Translations under genes and position numbers: made by a program
Origin: Streptomyces sp. SAI-127
GTDB taxonomy: Bacteria; Actinomycetota; Actinomycetes; Streptomycetales; Streptomycetaceae
DNA: 64,000 bases
Assembly (NCBI RefSeq): GCF_029894425.1
Contig: NZ_JARXYJ010000001.1
Coordinates: 8,390,501 to 8,454,500, forward strand
Direction of reading: 5' to 3'
In this document: positions 38,067-45,021 of the stretch, piece after piece
How positions within the stretch are numbered: position 1 is the first letter of the stretch
Layout of the letters: each line of letters starts with the position of its first letter
Notes under the pieces: model-generated
Database searches by the model: none
Told to the model about the DNA's origin: nothing
What the model saw: the letters and a program-made list of their open reading frames with translations, nothing else

Positions 38067-38474
38067 TCAGGCGGCATCCCCCTTGGGCGCAGCCTTCCGC
38101 AACCAGTAAATGGCGGAAAGCGGCAAGAGCACGGGGATGAACAGATACCCGATCCCGAAGTCCGACCACACGGTCGCATCCGGAAACGCAGACGGCTCCA
38201 CCAACGTCCAGGTGCCCACGGTCAGCACCCCCAGCAGCTCCACGACACAGCACACCAGCGCCGCCTTACGGGCAGTCTCACCGCCGCGCACCAGTGAGTA
38301 CGTGATGAAGCCGTAGACGACACCCGCCACCGCGGACAGCGAATACGCCAGCGGCGCCCGGTCGAACTCCGTGGAGATCTGCACGGCGGACCGAGACACC
38401 GCCCCGACGACCATCACCCCGTACAGCCAGACGAGCAGCGTCCCCGGCCCACTCGTCAGCCGTCGCCGACTCAC
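38067..38474 (-). CDS. Four-helix integral membrane protein
   Basis: A 135-residue membrane protein with four hydrophobic helices (GTLLVWLYGVMVVGAVS, AYSLSAVAGVVYGFITYSL, AALVCCVVELLGVLTVGTW, IGYLFIPVLLPLSAIYW) and a basic C-terminus. GTG 38474 is chosen because GGGGAGG lies 5 bases upstream; the longer frame overlaps the neighbouring gene. It follows the upstream membrane-protein gene by one base, so the two are surely co-expressed and may form a complex. Family not recognised beyond a conserved streptomycete membrane protein. Confidence 0.75.
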   Translation of the reverse strand: MSRRRLTSGPGTLLVWLYGVMVVGAVSRSAVQISTEFDRAPLAYSLSAVAGVVYGFITYSLVRGGETARKAALVCCVVELLGVLTVGTWTLVEPSAFPDATVWSDFGIGYLFIPVLLPLSAIYWLRKAAPKGDAA

Positions 38475-38475
38475 G

Positions 38476-38835
38476 TCAGCCTCCCCAGATGTCATAGAGC
38501 CGCACCTCCAGAACGGCCAGCACCACACCGCCGGCGGCAACCGTCACCGATCCCCACCGCGTCCGCTCCGTGAGCGACATGATCCCCGCTGCCGGCACAC
38601 ACGCGAACGCCCCCAGCAGATAGGCGACGAAGATCGTCGTCCCCTGCTCCGGCTTCTCGCCCCGCGCGAGCTGCACGATCCCGATCACCAGCTGGACCAG
38701 CGCCAGCACCGACACCACGGCCATCCCGATGAAGTGCCAGTCCTTGGTCGGCTGATCACGGTACGCGGCCCAGCCGCACCAGGCGGCCAGCAGCAGCGCG
38801 GCGACGCCGGTCACCAGCGTCAGGGCATCAAACAT
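38476..38835 (-). CDS. Four-helix integral membrane protein
   Basis: A 119-residue membrane protein: helices in LTLVTGVAALLLAAWCGWA, HFIGMAVVSVLALVQLVIG, TTIFVAYLLGAFACVPAAG and TVAAGGVVLAVLEVRLY. It is the first gene of a two-gene minus-strand operon with the protein at 38067-38474. No enzyme motif is visible and no function assigned. Divergent from the HAD phosphatase gene. Confidence 0.75.
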   Translation of the reverse strand: MFDALTLVTGVAALLLAAWCGWAAYRDQPTKDWHFIGMAVVSVLALVQLVIGIVQLARGEKPEQGTTIFVAYLLGAFACVPAAGIMSLTERTRWGSVTVAAGGVVLAVLEVRLYDIWGG

Positions 38836-38904
38836 GCGGCGAGCCTATTACGGTCCAAAAGGCCTGATGCGGCCGCCCCCGCACGGCACCGTAGGGTCGA
38901 CGGC

Positions 38905-39555
38905 ATGAAGATCCATGCCGAAGCCCTCCTGTTCGACAACGACGGAACCCTCGTCTCCTCCCTGGAATCGGTCCACCGCTGCTGGACGCGCTGGGCCGAG
39001 GAGTTCGGCATCACCGCCGAGGAGTTCGCCCGTGTCGAACTGCATGGACGGCCGGCCGTCGAGATAGCCGCCGACCTGCTCCCCGCCGACGTCGTGCCGC
39101 AGGCCCTCGCGCGGATCGAACAGCTGGAGGTGGAGGACGTACCCAACGGCGGTGTCCATCTGCTCCCCGGCACCAGGGTCTTCCTCGACGCCCTGCCCGC
39201 CGACCGCTGGGCCGTCGTCACCTCCGCCACCCGCCGGCTCGCCGAGGCCCGTCTCGAAGCGGTCGGCATCCTCCCCAAGACACTGGTCGCCGCCGACGAC
39301 GTCACCCGCGGCAAGCCGGACCCCGAGCCCTATCTGCTCGCCGCGCGTGACCTCGGCGTCGACCCGGCCCGTTGTGTCGTCTTCGAGGACGCCCCCGCGG
39401 GCCTGCGCGCCGGCCGGGCCGCCGGAATGACCACCGTGGCCTTGACCACAACTCATCAGGCCCATGAGCTCGATGCCGACTTGGTGGTCGAGAATCTGTC
39501 GGCCTTGTCGGCACTGGTCACCGGCGGAAGCGTGGAGATCTCCGTCCTGTCCTGA
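38905..39555 (+). CDS. HAD-superfamily phosphatase (beta-phosphoglucomutase-like)
   Basis: A 216-residue HAD hydrolase. Motif I is ALLFDNDGTLVSS, where the second residue after the nucleophile Asp is also Asp in the DNDGT form; motif II is WAVVTSAT; motif III/IV is GKPDPEPYLLAARDLG followed by CVVFEDAPAGLRAGRAAGM. The cap is inserted between motifs I and II, as in sugar-phosphatases of the PGMB group, so a phosphosugar substrate is likely. ATG 38905 begins at the first strand (MKIHAEALLF). Confidence 0.9.
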   Translation: MKIHAEALLFDNDGTLVSSLESVHRCWTRWAEEFGITAEEFARVELHGRPAVEIAADLLPADVVPQALARIEQLEVEDVPNGGVHLLPGTRVFLDALPADRWAVVTSATRRLAEARLEAVGILPKTLVAADDVTRGKPDPEPYLLAARDLGVDPARCVVFEDAPAGLRAGRAAGMTTVALTTTHQAHELDADLVVENLSALSALVTGGSVEISVLS

Positions 39556-39568
39556 AACGTGTCCACCG

Positions 39569-39587
39569 TTGTCCGTCATTCGGACAA
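39569..39587. terminator. Short inverted repeat after the HAD gene
   Basis: TTGTCCG TCATT CGGACAA: 7-base arms and 5-base loop, 14 bases after the HAD stop and 8 bases before the candidate promoter of the met leader. It could terminate the HAD transcript or be an operator for the met operon. Confidence 0.4.
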
Positions 39588-39594
39588 GGGGTTC

Positions 39595-39622
39595 TTGGTC
39601 GCTCCCATACGTCTGCTTTACT
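39595..39622 (+). promoter_or_regulatory. Candidate promoter of the metNIQ leader
   Basis: TTGGTC (39595-39600), 16-base spacer, TTTACT (39617-39622). The expected start site coincides with the ATG of the leader peptide at 39629, so the leader would be translated from a leaderless mRNA. Confidence 0.45.
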
Positions 39623-39628
39623 GATCGC

Positions 39629-39715
39629 ATGACCACGACGAGCTGCCGCACCCTTGCGACCGAGGCGACCATGACGCCCGGTGCTCGTTGTATGTGTCGA
39701 ATGTGCGCCTGTTAG
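39629..39715 (+). CDS. Cys/Met-rich leader peptide upstream of metNIQ
   Basis: A 28-codon reading frame from ATG 39629 to TAG 39713-39715. The peptide begins MTTTSCRTLATEATMTPG and ends CMCRMCAC, so the last eight residues contain four cysteines and two methionines directly before the stop. It precedes a methionine importer operon by 145 bases. Actinobacteria are known to use cysteine-rich leader peptides as attenuators or coupled uORFs upstream of sulphur genes; this fits that type with methionine codons added. The following gap holds a GCTCGC/GCGAGC hairpin (39739-39758) and a GTACG-rich dyad that could switch structure with ribosome position. Expression itself is not shown. Confidence 0.65.
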   Translation: MTTTSCRTLATEATMTPGARCMCRMCAC

Positions 39716-39860
39716 AGGGCCCCCGCACCACCCCCTGAGCTCGCGCCCCGAAGCGAGCCGCCCCGGCACGTCCGTACGCCGTGAACGCCGTACGTGACCC
39801 ATGTGCCCGCGCACGACTTCTCTCCCGTACCGGGGCACACCCACGCCCGCGTACTCGACA

Positions 39861-40907
39861 GTGACGGAAACCCCAGTGATCACGACAACAGGCCTCACGA
39901 AGGTCTACCGCTCACGCGGGCGAGAGATCACCGCCCTCGACGGCGTCGATCTCCATGTCCGCGAAGGCGAGGTGTACGGCGTCATCGGCCAGTCCGGCGC
40001 CGGCAAGTCCTCGCTCATCCGCTGCGTCAACCTGCTGGAGCGCCCCACCGCCGGCACGGTGACCGTCGCCGGACAGGACCTCACCGCCCTCGCGGGCCGC
40101 GGACCCCGTGCCGGCAGGGAGCTGCGGCAGGCGCGCAGCCGTATCGGCATGGTCTTCCAGCACTTCAACCTGCTGTCCACCCGGACGGTCCAGGACAACG
40201 TCGAGCTGCCGCTGGAGATCCTCGGCAAGTCCGGCAAGGAGCGCTCCCGCAAGGCACTTGAGCTGCTGGACCTCGTCGGACTCGCCGACAGGGCGGGCGC
40301 CTACCCGGCCCAGCTCTCCGGCGGCCAGAAGCAGCGCGTAGGCATCGCCCGTGCCCTGGCCGGCGATCCCAAGGTGCTTCTGTCCGACGAGGCCACCAGC
40401 GCCCTCGACCCGGAGACCACCCGCTCGATCCTCCAGCTGCTGCGCGACCTGAACCGGCAGTTGGGCCTCACCGTCCTGCTCATCACCCACGAGATGGACG
40501 TCGTGAAGTCGGTCTGCGACTCGGCCGCCCTGATGGAGAACGGCCGCATCGTCGAGTCCGGCACGGTCGGCGAGTTGCTCGCGACCCCCGGCTCCGAGCT
40601 GGCCTCCGCGCTCTTCCCCGTCGGCGGCGAGGCCACCGGCGAGGACCGGACCGTCATCGACGTCACCTTCCATGGCGAGGCCGCCACCCAGCCGGTCATC
40701 TCCCAGCTCTCCCGCACCTACAACATCGACATATCGATCCTCGGCGCCGCCATCGACACCGTCGGCGGCCTCCAGGTCGGCCGGATGCGGATCGAACTGC
40801 CCGGCCGCTACGAGGACAACGTCGTGCCGGTCGGCTTCCTGCGCGAACAGGGACTTCAGATCGACGTCGTCGGCGCGCCCCAGCTGGTGAAGGAAGGTGT
40901 CGAGTGA
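39861..40907 (+). CDS. metN: Methionine ABC transporter ATP-binding protein
   Basis: A 348-residue ATPase of the MetNIQ importer. Walker A is GQSGAGKSS, the Q-loop is in GMVFQHFNLL, the ABC signature is LSGGQKQRV, Walker B is VLLSDEATSALDPE and the switch histidine is in LLITHEMD. The C-terminal ~90 residues (VTFHGEAATQPVISQLS ... VGGLQVGRMRIELPG) are a NIL regulatory domain, where methionine binding inhibits transport. The start is uncertain: GTG 39861 or GTG 39876, neither with a strong ribosome-binding site, as expected if translation depends on the leader. Its stop overlaps metI (GTGA). Confidence 0.93.
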   Translation: MTETPVITTTGLTKVYRSRGREITALDGVDLHVREGEVYGVIGQSGAGKSSLIRCVNLLERPTAGTVTVAGQDLTALAGRGPRAGRELRQARSRIGMVFQHFNLLSTRTVQDNVELPLEILGKSGKERSRKALELLDLVGLADRAGAYPAQLSGGQKQRVGIARALAGDPKVLLSDEATSALDPETTRSILQLLRDLNRQLGLTVLLITHEMDVVKSVCDSAALMENGRIVESGTVGELLATPGSELASALFPVGGEATGEDRTVIDVTFHGEAATQPVISQLSRTYNIDISILGAAIDTVGGLQVGRMRIELPGRYEDNVVPVGFLREQGLQIDVVGAPQLVKEGVE

Positions 40908-41629
40908 CCTGGTCCGAGATGCAGCCCCTGCTGGAGCAGGCGTGTTGGGACACCCTCTACATGGTCGGCTGGTCCACGCTCATCGCCGTCGTGGGCGGCC
41001 TTCCGCTCGGTGTCCTCCTCGTCCTCACCGACCGCGGCGGACTCCTCCAGAACGTCGTCGCGAACAAGGTCATCGGGCAGGTCGTGAACGTCGCCCGCTC
41101 GATGCCGTTCATCATCCTGATGGTCGCGCTGATGGGCTTCACCCGCTCGATCACCGGGACGACCATCGGCCGCGAGGCAGCCATCGTGCCGCTCGCCATC
41201 GGAGCGATCCCCTTCTTCGCGCGCCTCGTCGAGACGGCTGTCCGCGAAGTGGACGGCGGGCTCGTGGAGGCCGTGCAGTCGATGGGCGGCAACACCTGGA
41301 CGATCGTCCGCAAGGTCCTCGTACCAGAGGCGCTGCCCTCGCTGATCGCCAGCACCACGACCACGGTCGTCGCCCTGATCGGCTACTCCGCGATGGCCGG
41401 CACGGTCGGTGCCGGCGGCCTCGGCGACATCGCCATCCGCTACGGCTACCAGCGCTTCGAGACCCAGCTCATGTGGATCACCGTCGCGATCCTCGCCGTC
41501 GTCATCTCGCTCATCCAGTTCGCCGGCGACTACGCCGCCCGCTCGCTGCACAGTCGCGGCGGACGCTCCGGCCCGGCGCCGAAGCTGCGGCTGCTGAAGG
41601 CCTCCACGGCGGACACCAAGACCGTCTGA
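40904..41629 (+). CDS. metI: Methionine ABC transporter permease
   Basis: A 241-residue permease with about five helices. The EAA coupling loop is VEAVQSMGGNTWTIVRKVLVPEALPS, which contacts MetN; TLYMVGWSTLIAVVGGLPLG and YSAMAGTVGAGGLGDIAIRYGY are typical of MetI. Its GTG overlaps the metN stop. MetQ follows after 67 bases. Confidence 0.95.
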   Translation: MTWSEMQPLLEQACWDTLYMVGWSTLIAVVGGLPLGVLLVLTDRGGLLQNVVANKVIGQVVNVARSMPFIILMVALMGFTRSITGTTIGREAAIVPLAIGAIPFFARLVETAVREVDGGLVEAVQSMGGNTWTIVRKVLVPEALPSLIASTTTTVVALIGYSAMAGTVGAGGLGDIAIRYGYQRFETQLMWITVAILAVVISLIQFAGDYAARSLHSRGGRSGPAPKLRLLKASTADTKTV

Positions 41630-41696
41630 GACACCCCCGATTTCCCCGTGCACCCGTACGCGGGGTTCGCTGCACCCAAAAGGAAAGGCACTTTTC

Positions 41697-42527
41697 GTGC
41701 GTAACGCCACAAAGCTCTCCACCGCCGTCCTCGCCGCCGGAGCCCTCACCTTCGGGCTCAGCGCCTGCGGTTCGTCCGGTGCGGACTCCGCCTCCGACAC
41801 CAGCGGACCGCTGGTCGTCGCCGCGAGCCCCACCCCGCACGCCGAGATCCTGAACTACGTCAAGGAGAACCTGGCGAAGAAGGCGGGCCTCGACCTCGAG
41901 GTCAAGGAGTTCACGGACTACGTGACCCCGAACACGGCGACGGAGGACGGCTCGGTCGGCGCCAACTACTTCCAGAACCAGCCGTACCTCGACGACTTCA
42001 ACAAGAAGCGCGGCACCCACATCGTGCCCGTCGTCACGGTCCACCTGGAGCCGCTCGGCCTCTACTCCCACAAGGTCAAGAGCGCCGACGCCCTGAAGAG
42101 CGGTGCGACGATCGCCGTCCCCAACGACAGCGTGAACGAGGCCCGTGCCCTCAAGCTGCTCGACGCCAACGGGATCATCACGCTCAAGGACGGCGTCGGC
42201 AACGAGGCGACCCCCTCCGACATCGCGAAGAACCCGAAGAACCTCACGTTCAAGGAGCTGGAGGCGGCCCAGACCCCGCGCTCCCTGGACGACGTCGACG
42301 CGGCCGTCGTCAACGGCAACTACGCCATCGAGGCCGACCTCAAGCCCGCATCGGACGCCCTCGTGCTGGAGTCCGCCAAGGAGAATCCGTACGGCAACTT
42401 CCTCGCGGTGAAGGACGGCAACGAGGACGACCCGCGCGTGAAGAAGCTCGCCGAGCTGCTCACCTCCGCCGAGGTCAAGAAGTTCATCGAGGACAAGTAC
42501 GCCGGTTCCGTCCTCGCCTCCTTCTGA
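41697..42527 (+). CDS. metQ: Methionine-binding lipoprotein
   Basis: A 276-residue substrate-binding lipoprotein (NlpA family). The lipobox is LSAC with cysteine near residue 24; residues after it are Ser/Asp-rich. VVAASPTPHAEILNYVKENL and VKEFTDYVTPNTATEDGSV, YFQNQPYLDDFN and VPNDSVNEARALKLL are standard MetQ blocks. GTG 41697 has AAAGGAAAGG upstream. Third gene of the operon; a hairpin follows at 42558. Confidence 0.95.
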   Translation: MRNATKLSTAVLAAGALTFGLSACGSSGADSASDTSGPLVVAASPTPHAEILNYVKENLAKKAGLDLEVKEFTDYVTPNTATEDGSVGANYFQNQPYLDDFNKKRGTHIVPVVTVHLEPLGLYSHKVKSADALKSGATIAVPNDSVNEARALKLLDANGIITLKDGVGNEATPSDIAKNPKNLTFKELEAAQTPRSLDDVDAAVVNGNYAIEADLKPASDALVLESAKENPYGNFLAVKDGNEDDPRVKKLAELLTSAEVKKFIEDKYAGSVLASF

Positions 42528-42557
42528 TCACCGGCGCGTATACGACGTATCGCCACG

Positions 42558-42594
42558 CACGGGGTCCACTCCGTCACCAGGTGTGGGCCCCGTG
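42558..42594 (+). terminator. Terminator of metNIQ
   Basis: A 12-base stem (42558-42569 with 42583-42594, one G-U pair) around a 13-base loop, 31 bases after the metQ stop. Confidence 0.65.
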
Positions 42595-42673
42595 ATGCGG
42601 TTCGGTGCTTTCATGCTGCATGCTGGGCAGTTCAGCAGGCCCTGCAGGTTTTCCGACGGTTACGGAGTGGCGC

Positions 42674-43312
42674 ATGACTGGCACCTTCCCCAACATCTCC
42701 ATCAGCACGGAGCGGTTGGTGCTGCGCCCTCTCGACGAGGACGACGTGCCCGCACTGGCCGAGATGATGAACGACGAGCAGGTCGGAGCCTGGACCGACG
42801 TGCCCCAGCCCTACAGCGAGGAACAGGCGCGCGGCTGGATCACGCAGTACGCGCCGTCCGAGCGGGAGGCCGGCCGCGGACTCGACTTCGCCGTCACCGA
42901 ATTCCTCACCCAGCGCCTGGTCGGCATCGTCCAGCTCGCCAAGACCAACTGGCACGTGCGCTCCACGGAGTTGTCGTACATCATCGCCCCGTGGGCCCGC
43001 GGCGAGGGCTACGCCTCCGAGGCCGCGCTCGCCACCGCCCACTGGCTGTTCACCGACCAGAAGTTCGAGCGGATCGAGCTGCGCACGGCGGCCGACAACA
43101 CCGCCTCCCAGCAGGTCGCCCAGAAGATCGGCTGTATCAGCGAGGGCGTCCTGAGAAACGCCTGCATAGCGCACGTCCGCGCCGAGGACGGCACCTGGAG
43201 CGACGTCCGCACCGACTTCATCGTGTGGAGCCTGCTGCCCGAGGACCTCGACGGAGCGGGCGATCAGCTGGCCGACTCGGACGGCTTCACGACGTACTCC
43301 GACTGGAACTGA
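42674..43312 (+). CDS. RimJ/RimL-type GNAT acetyltransferase
   Basis: A 212-residue acetyltransferase of the RimJ/RimL branch: ISTERLVLRPLDEDDVPAL at the start, SYIIAPWARGEGYASEAAL for acetyl-CoA and IELRTAADNTASQQVAQKI near the end. These enzymes acetylate protein N-termini or small amines; the target here is unknown. The frame begins at 42605, but ATG 42674 with GGAG upstream matches the family start. Located between met and cobalamin genes without obvious link. Confidence 0.88.
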   Translation: MTGTFPNISISTERLVLRPLDEDDVPALAEMMNDEQVGAWTDVPQPYSEEQARGWITQYAPSEREAGRGLDFAVTEFLTQRLVGIVQLAKTNWHVRSTELSYIIAPWARGEGYASEAALATAHWLFTDQKFERIELRTAADNTASQQVAQKIGCISEGVLRNACIAHVRAEDGTWSDVRTDFIVWSLLPEDLDGAGDQLADSDGFTTYSDWN

Positions 43313-43432
43313 CCGGATTCGCGCTCAGGCCGGCGAAAGCGCTTCCGAGGCGCAGCGGGTACCCTCACGGAGCAGCCCGCGGGCTGCCCACCGACGACGG
43401 CCTGCGCACACCCCCCTGGAGACTGAGAGACG

Positions 43433-44644
43433 ATGGCCGACCGGGTCACGGTGATCGGCTGGGACGGCTCGCCGCTGACCGCCGCGGCACGCTCCGCCCT
43501 CGGCGCCGCCACGCTGGTCGCGGGTGCCGCCCACCATCTGGCACTTCCCGAGGTGCCGCCCGCCGCCGAGCGCATCCGCCTCGGCAGCGTCGCCCTCGCC
43601 GCCCGCCGCATCACCGGCCACCGCGGCACCGCGGTCGTGCTCGCCGACGGCGATCCCGGGTTCTTCGGAGTCGTACGGACGCTGCGCGCACCCGAGTTCG
43701 GCCTGGAGGTCGAGGTCGTCCCCGGCGTCTCCTCGGTCGCCGCCGCCTTCGCGCGAGCCGGTATGCCCTGGGACGACGCCCAGGTGGTCGTCGCCCACCG
43801 GCGCACCCTGCGACGCGCGGTGAACGTGTGCCGAGCCCACACCAAGGTCGCCGTCCTCACCTCGCCCGGCGCCGGACCCGCCGAGCTCGGCCTGCTGATG
43901 GAGGGCGTCCACCGCACCTTCGTCATCTGCGAGGAGCTCGGCACCGACCGCGAACAGGTCACCGTCGTCACCTCCGACAAGGCCGCCGACCACACCTGGC
44001 GCGACCCCAACCTCGTCATCGTCATCGGCGGCACGGCCGCCGTGACGGAAGGCGGCGGATGGATCGCAGGGCGCGACCCGTCCGCCGCGCCGCGCGGCTG
44101 GACCCTGCCCGCCGAGTCCTACGGCGGCCTCATGGGCGAAGGCGAACTGGAGCCGCTCCGCGCGGCCCAACTCGCCCGGCTGGGACCGCGCGTCGGCGAC
44201 CTCGTGTGGGACATCGGCTGCGGCAGCGGCGCCTTCGCCATCGAGGCGGCCCGGGCCGGGGCGGCCGTCATCGCCGTCGACCGCGATCTCAGGGCCTGCG
44301 AGCGCACCGAGGCCAACGCCCGCGCCTTCGGACTCCAGGTCCAGATCGTCCCCGGCACCGCCCCGCACGTCCTGGAGAACCTGCCCGAACCGGACGTCGT
44401 CCGCGTCGGTGGCGGGGGAGTGGCCGTGGTCTCCGCGGTCGCCGACCGGCGCCCGCAGCGCATCGTCGCCCACGCGGCCACCCGTGACGAGGCCGAACTC
44501 GTCGGCCGGGACCTCACCGAACACGGCTACCGCGTCGAGTGCGCCCTCCTCCAGTCCGTCGAACTCGACACCCGGGCCTGGACGGAGACGGAACGGAGTG
44601 TCGCGTTCCTGCTCAGCGGGGTTCTCCCGGACCGTACGGCCTGA
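43433..44644 (+). CDS. cobL: Precorrin-6Y C5,15-methyltransferase (decarboxylating), CbiE-CbiT fusion
   Basis: A 403-residue bifunctional enzyme of cobalamin synthesis. Residues 1-~205 are the CbiE-type tetrapyrrole methylase (VTVIGWDGSPLTAAAR, VLADGDPGFFGVVRTLR, EVVPGVSSVAAAFARAG) that methylates C5. Residues ~210-403 are the CbiT-type SAM methyltransferase (WDIGCGSGAFAIEAARAG, IAVDRDLRACERTEANA) that methylates C15 and decarboxylates the C12 acetate. The fused layout is that of the aerobic pathway CobL. GGAGA lies upstream of ATG 43433. Next in line is the BluB-CobT fusion. Confidence 0.93.
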   Translation: MADRVTVIGWDGSPLTAAARSALGAATLVAGAAHHLALPEVPPAAERIRLGSVALAARRITGHRGTAVVLADGDPGFFGVVRTLRAPEFGLEVEVVPGVSSVAAAFARAGMPWDDAQVVVAHRRTLRRAVNVCRAHTKVAVLTSPGAGPAELGLLMEGVHRTFVICEELGTDREQVTVVTSDKAADHTWRDPNLVIVIGGTAAVTEGGGWIAGRDPSAAPRGWTLPAESYGGLMGEGELEPLRAAQLARLGPRVGDLVWDIGCGSGAFAIEAARAGAAVIAVDRDLRACERTEANARAFGLQVQIVPGTAPHVLENLPEPDVVRVGGGGVAVVSAVADRRPQRIVAHAATRDEAELVGRDLTEHGYRVECALLQSVELDTRAWTETERSVAFLLSGVLPDRTA

Positions 44645-45021
44645 CGCCGCCGGTCGTTGCTTCGCCGTCCCCGTGATCCGGTTGTCGTACTGCGCGCGGT
44701 AGGCTGGCCGACTGTTGTACCGCTCCTGGCCGACCGGCATTCGTTCGTCAATGTCCGGAAAGCGCGCCCGTTTTGGGGTGGGTGTGGTACGGCAGAACCG
44801 GAGGACGCGCAACGTGGCGCAGTCCACAGCGGGCTGTCGCGGATCAACCTGTCGCGACGGAGGAACGGCCGGGACAATGCCAGTTAATGGCTTTGTCGTC
44901 TTTCTCGGCGGGCCGTTCGTGCCGCTGGGCACGCACGCTCGTTCTTCACTGCGGGGGCGGTCGGTGCGCCGTCCCCGGCGAGCTGGTCGTAGAAGCACTA
45001 ACCGATGGGCGAGGGGTACGC
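44645..45021 (+). other. 377-base leader region before bluB-cobT
   Basis: No gene is clearly supported. I looked for a cobalamin riboswitch and cannot recognise its B12-box core. GTCGCG repeats around 44835-44865 can pair locally. A frame starting at ATG 44878 (MPVNGFVVFLGGPFVPLG) runs into the downstream gene in another frame and could be a uORF, but I do not claim it. Confidence 0.5.

Noticed and set aside
42600..42650. ATGCTGCATGCTG repeat before the RimJ/RimL-type GNAT gene as an ARG box
   Set aside because: The half-sites are direct rather than inverted and no arginine gene is adjacent.
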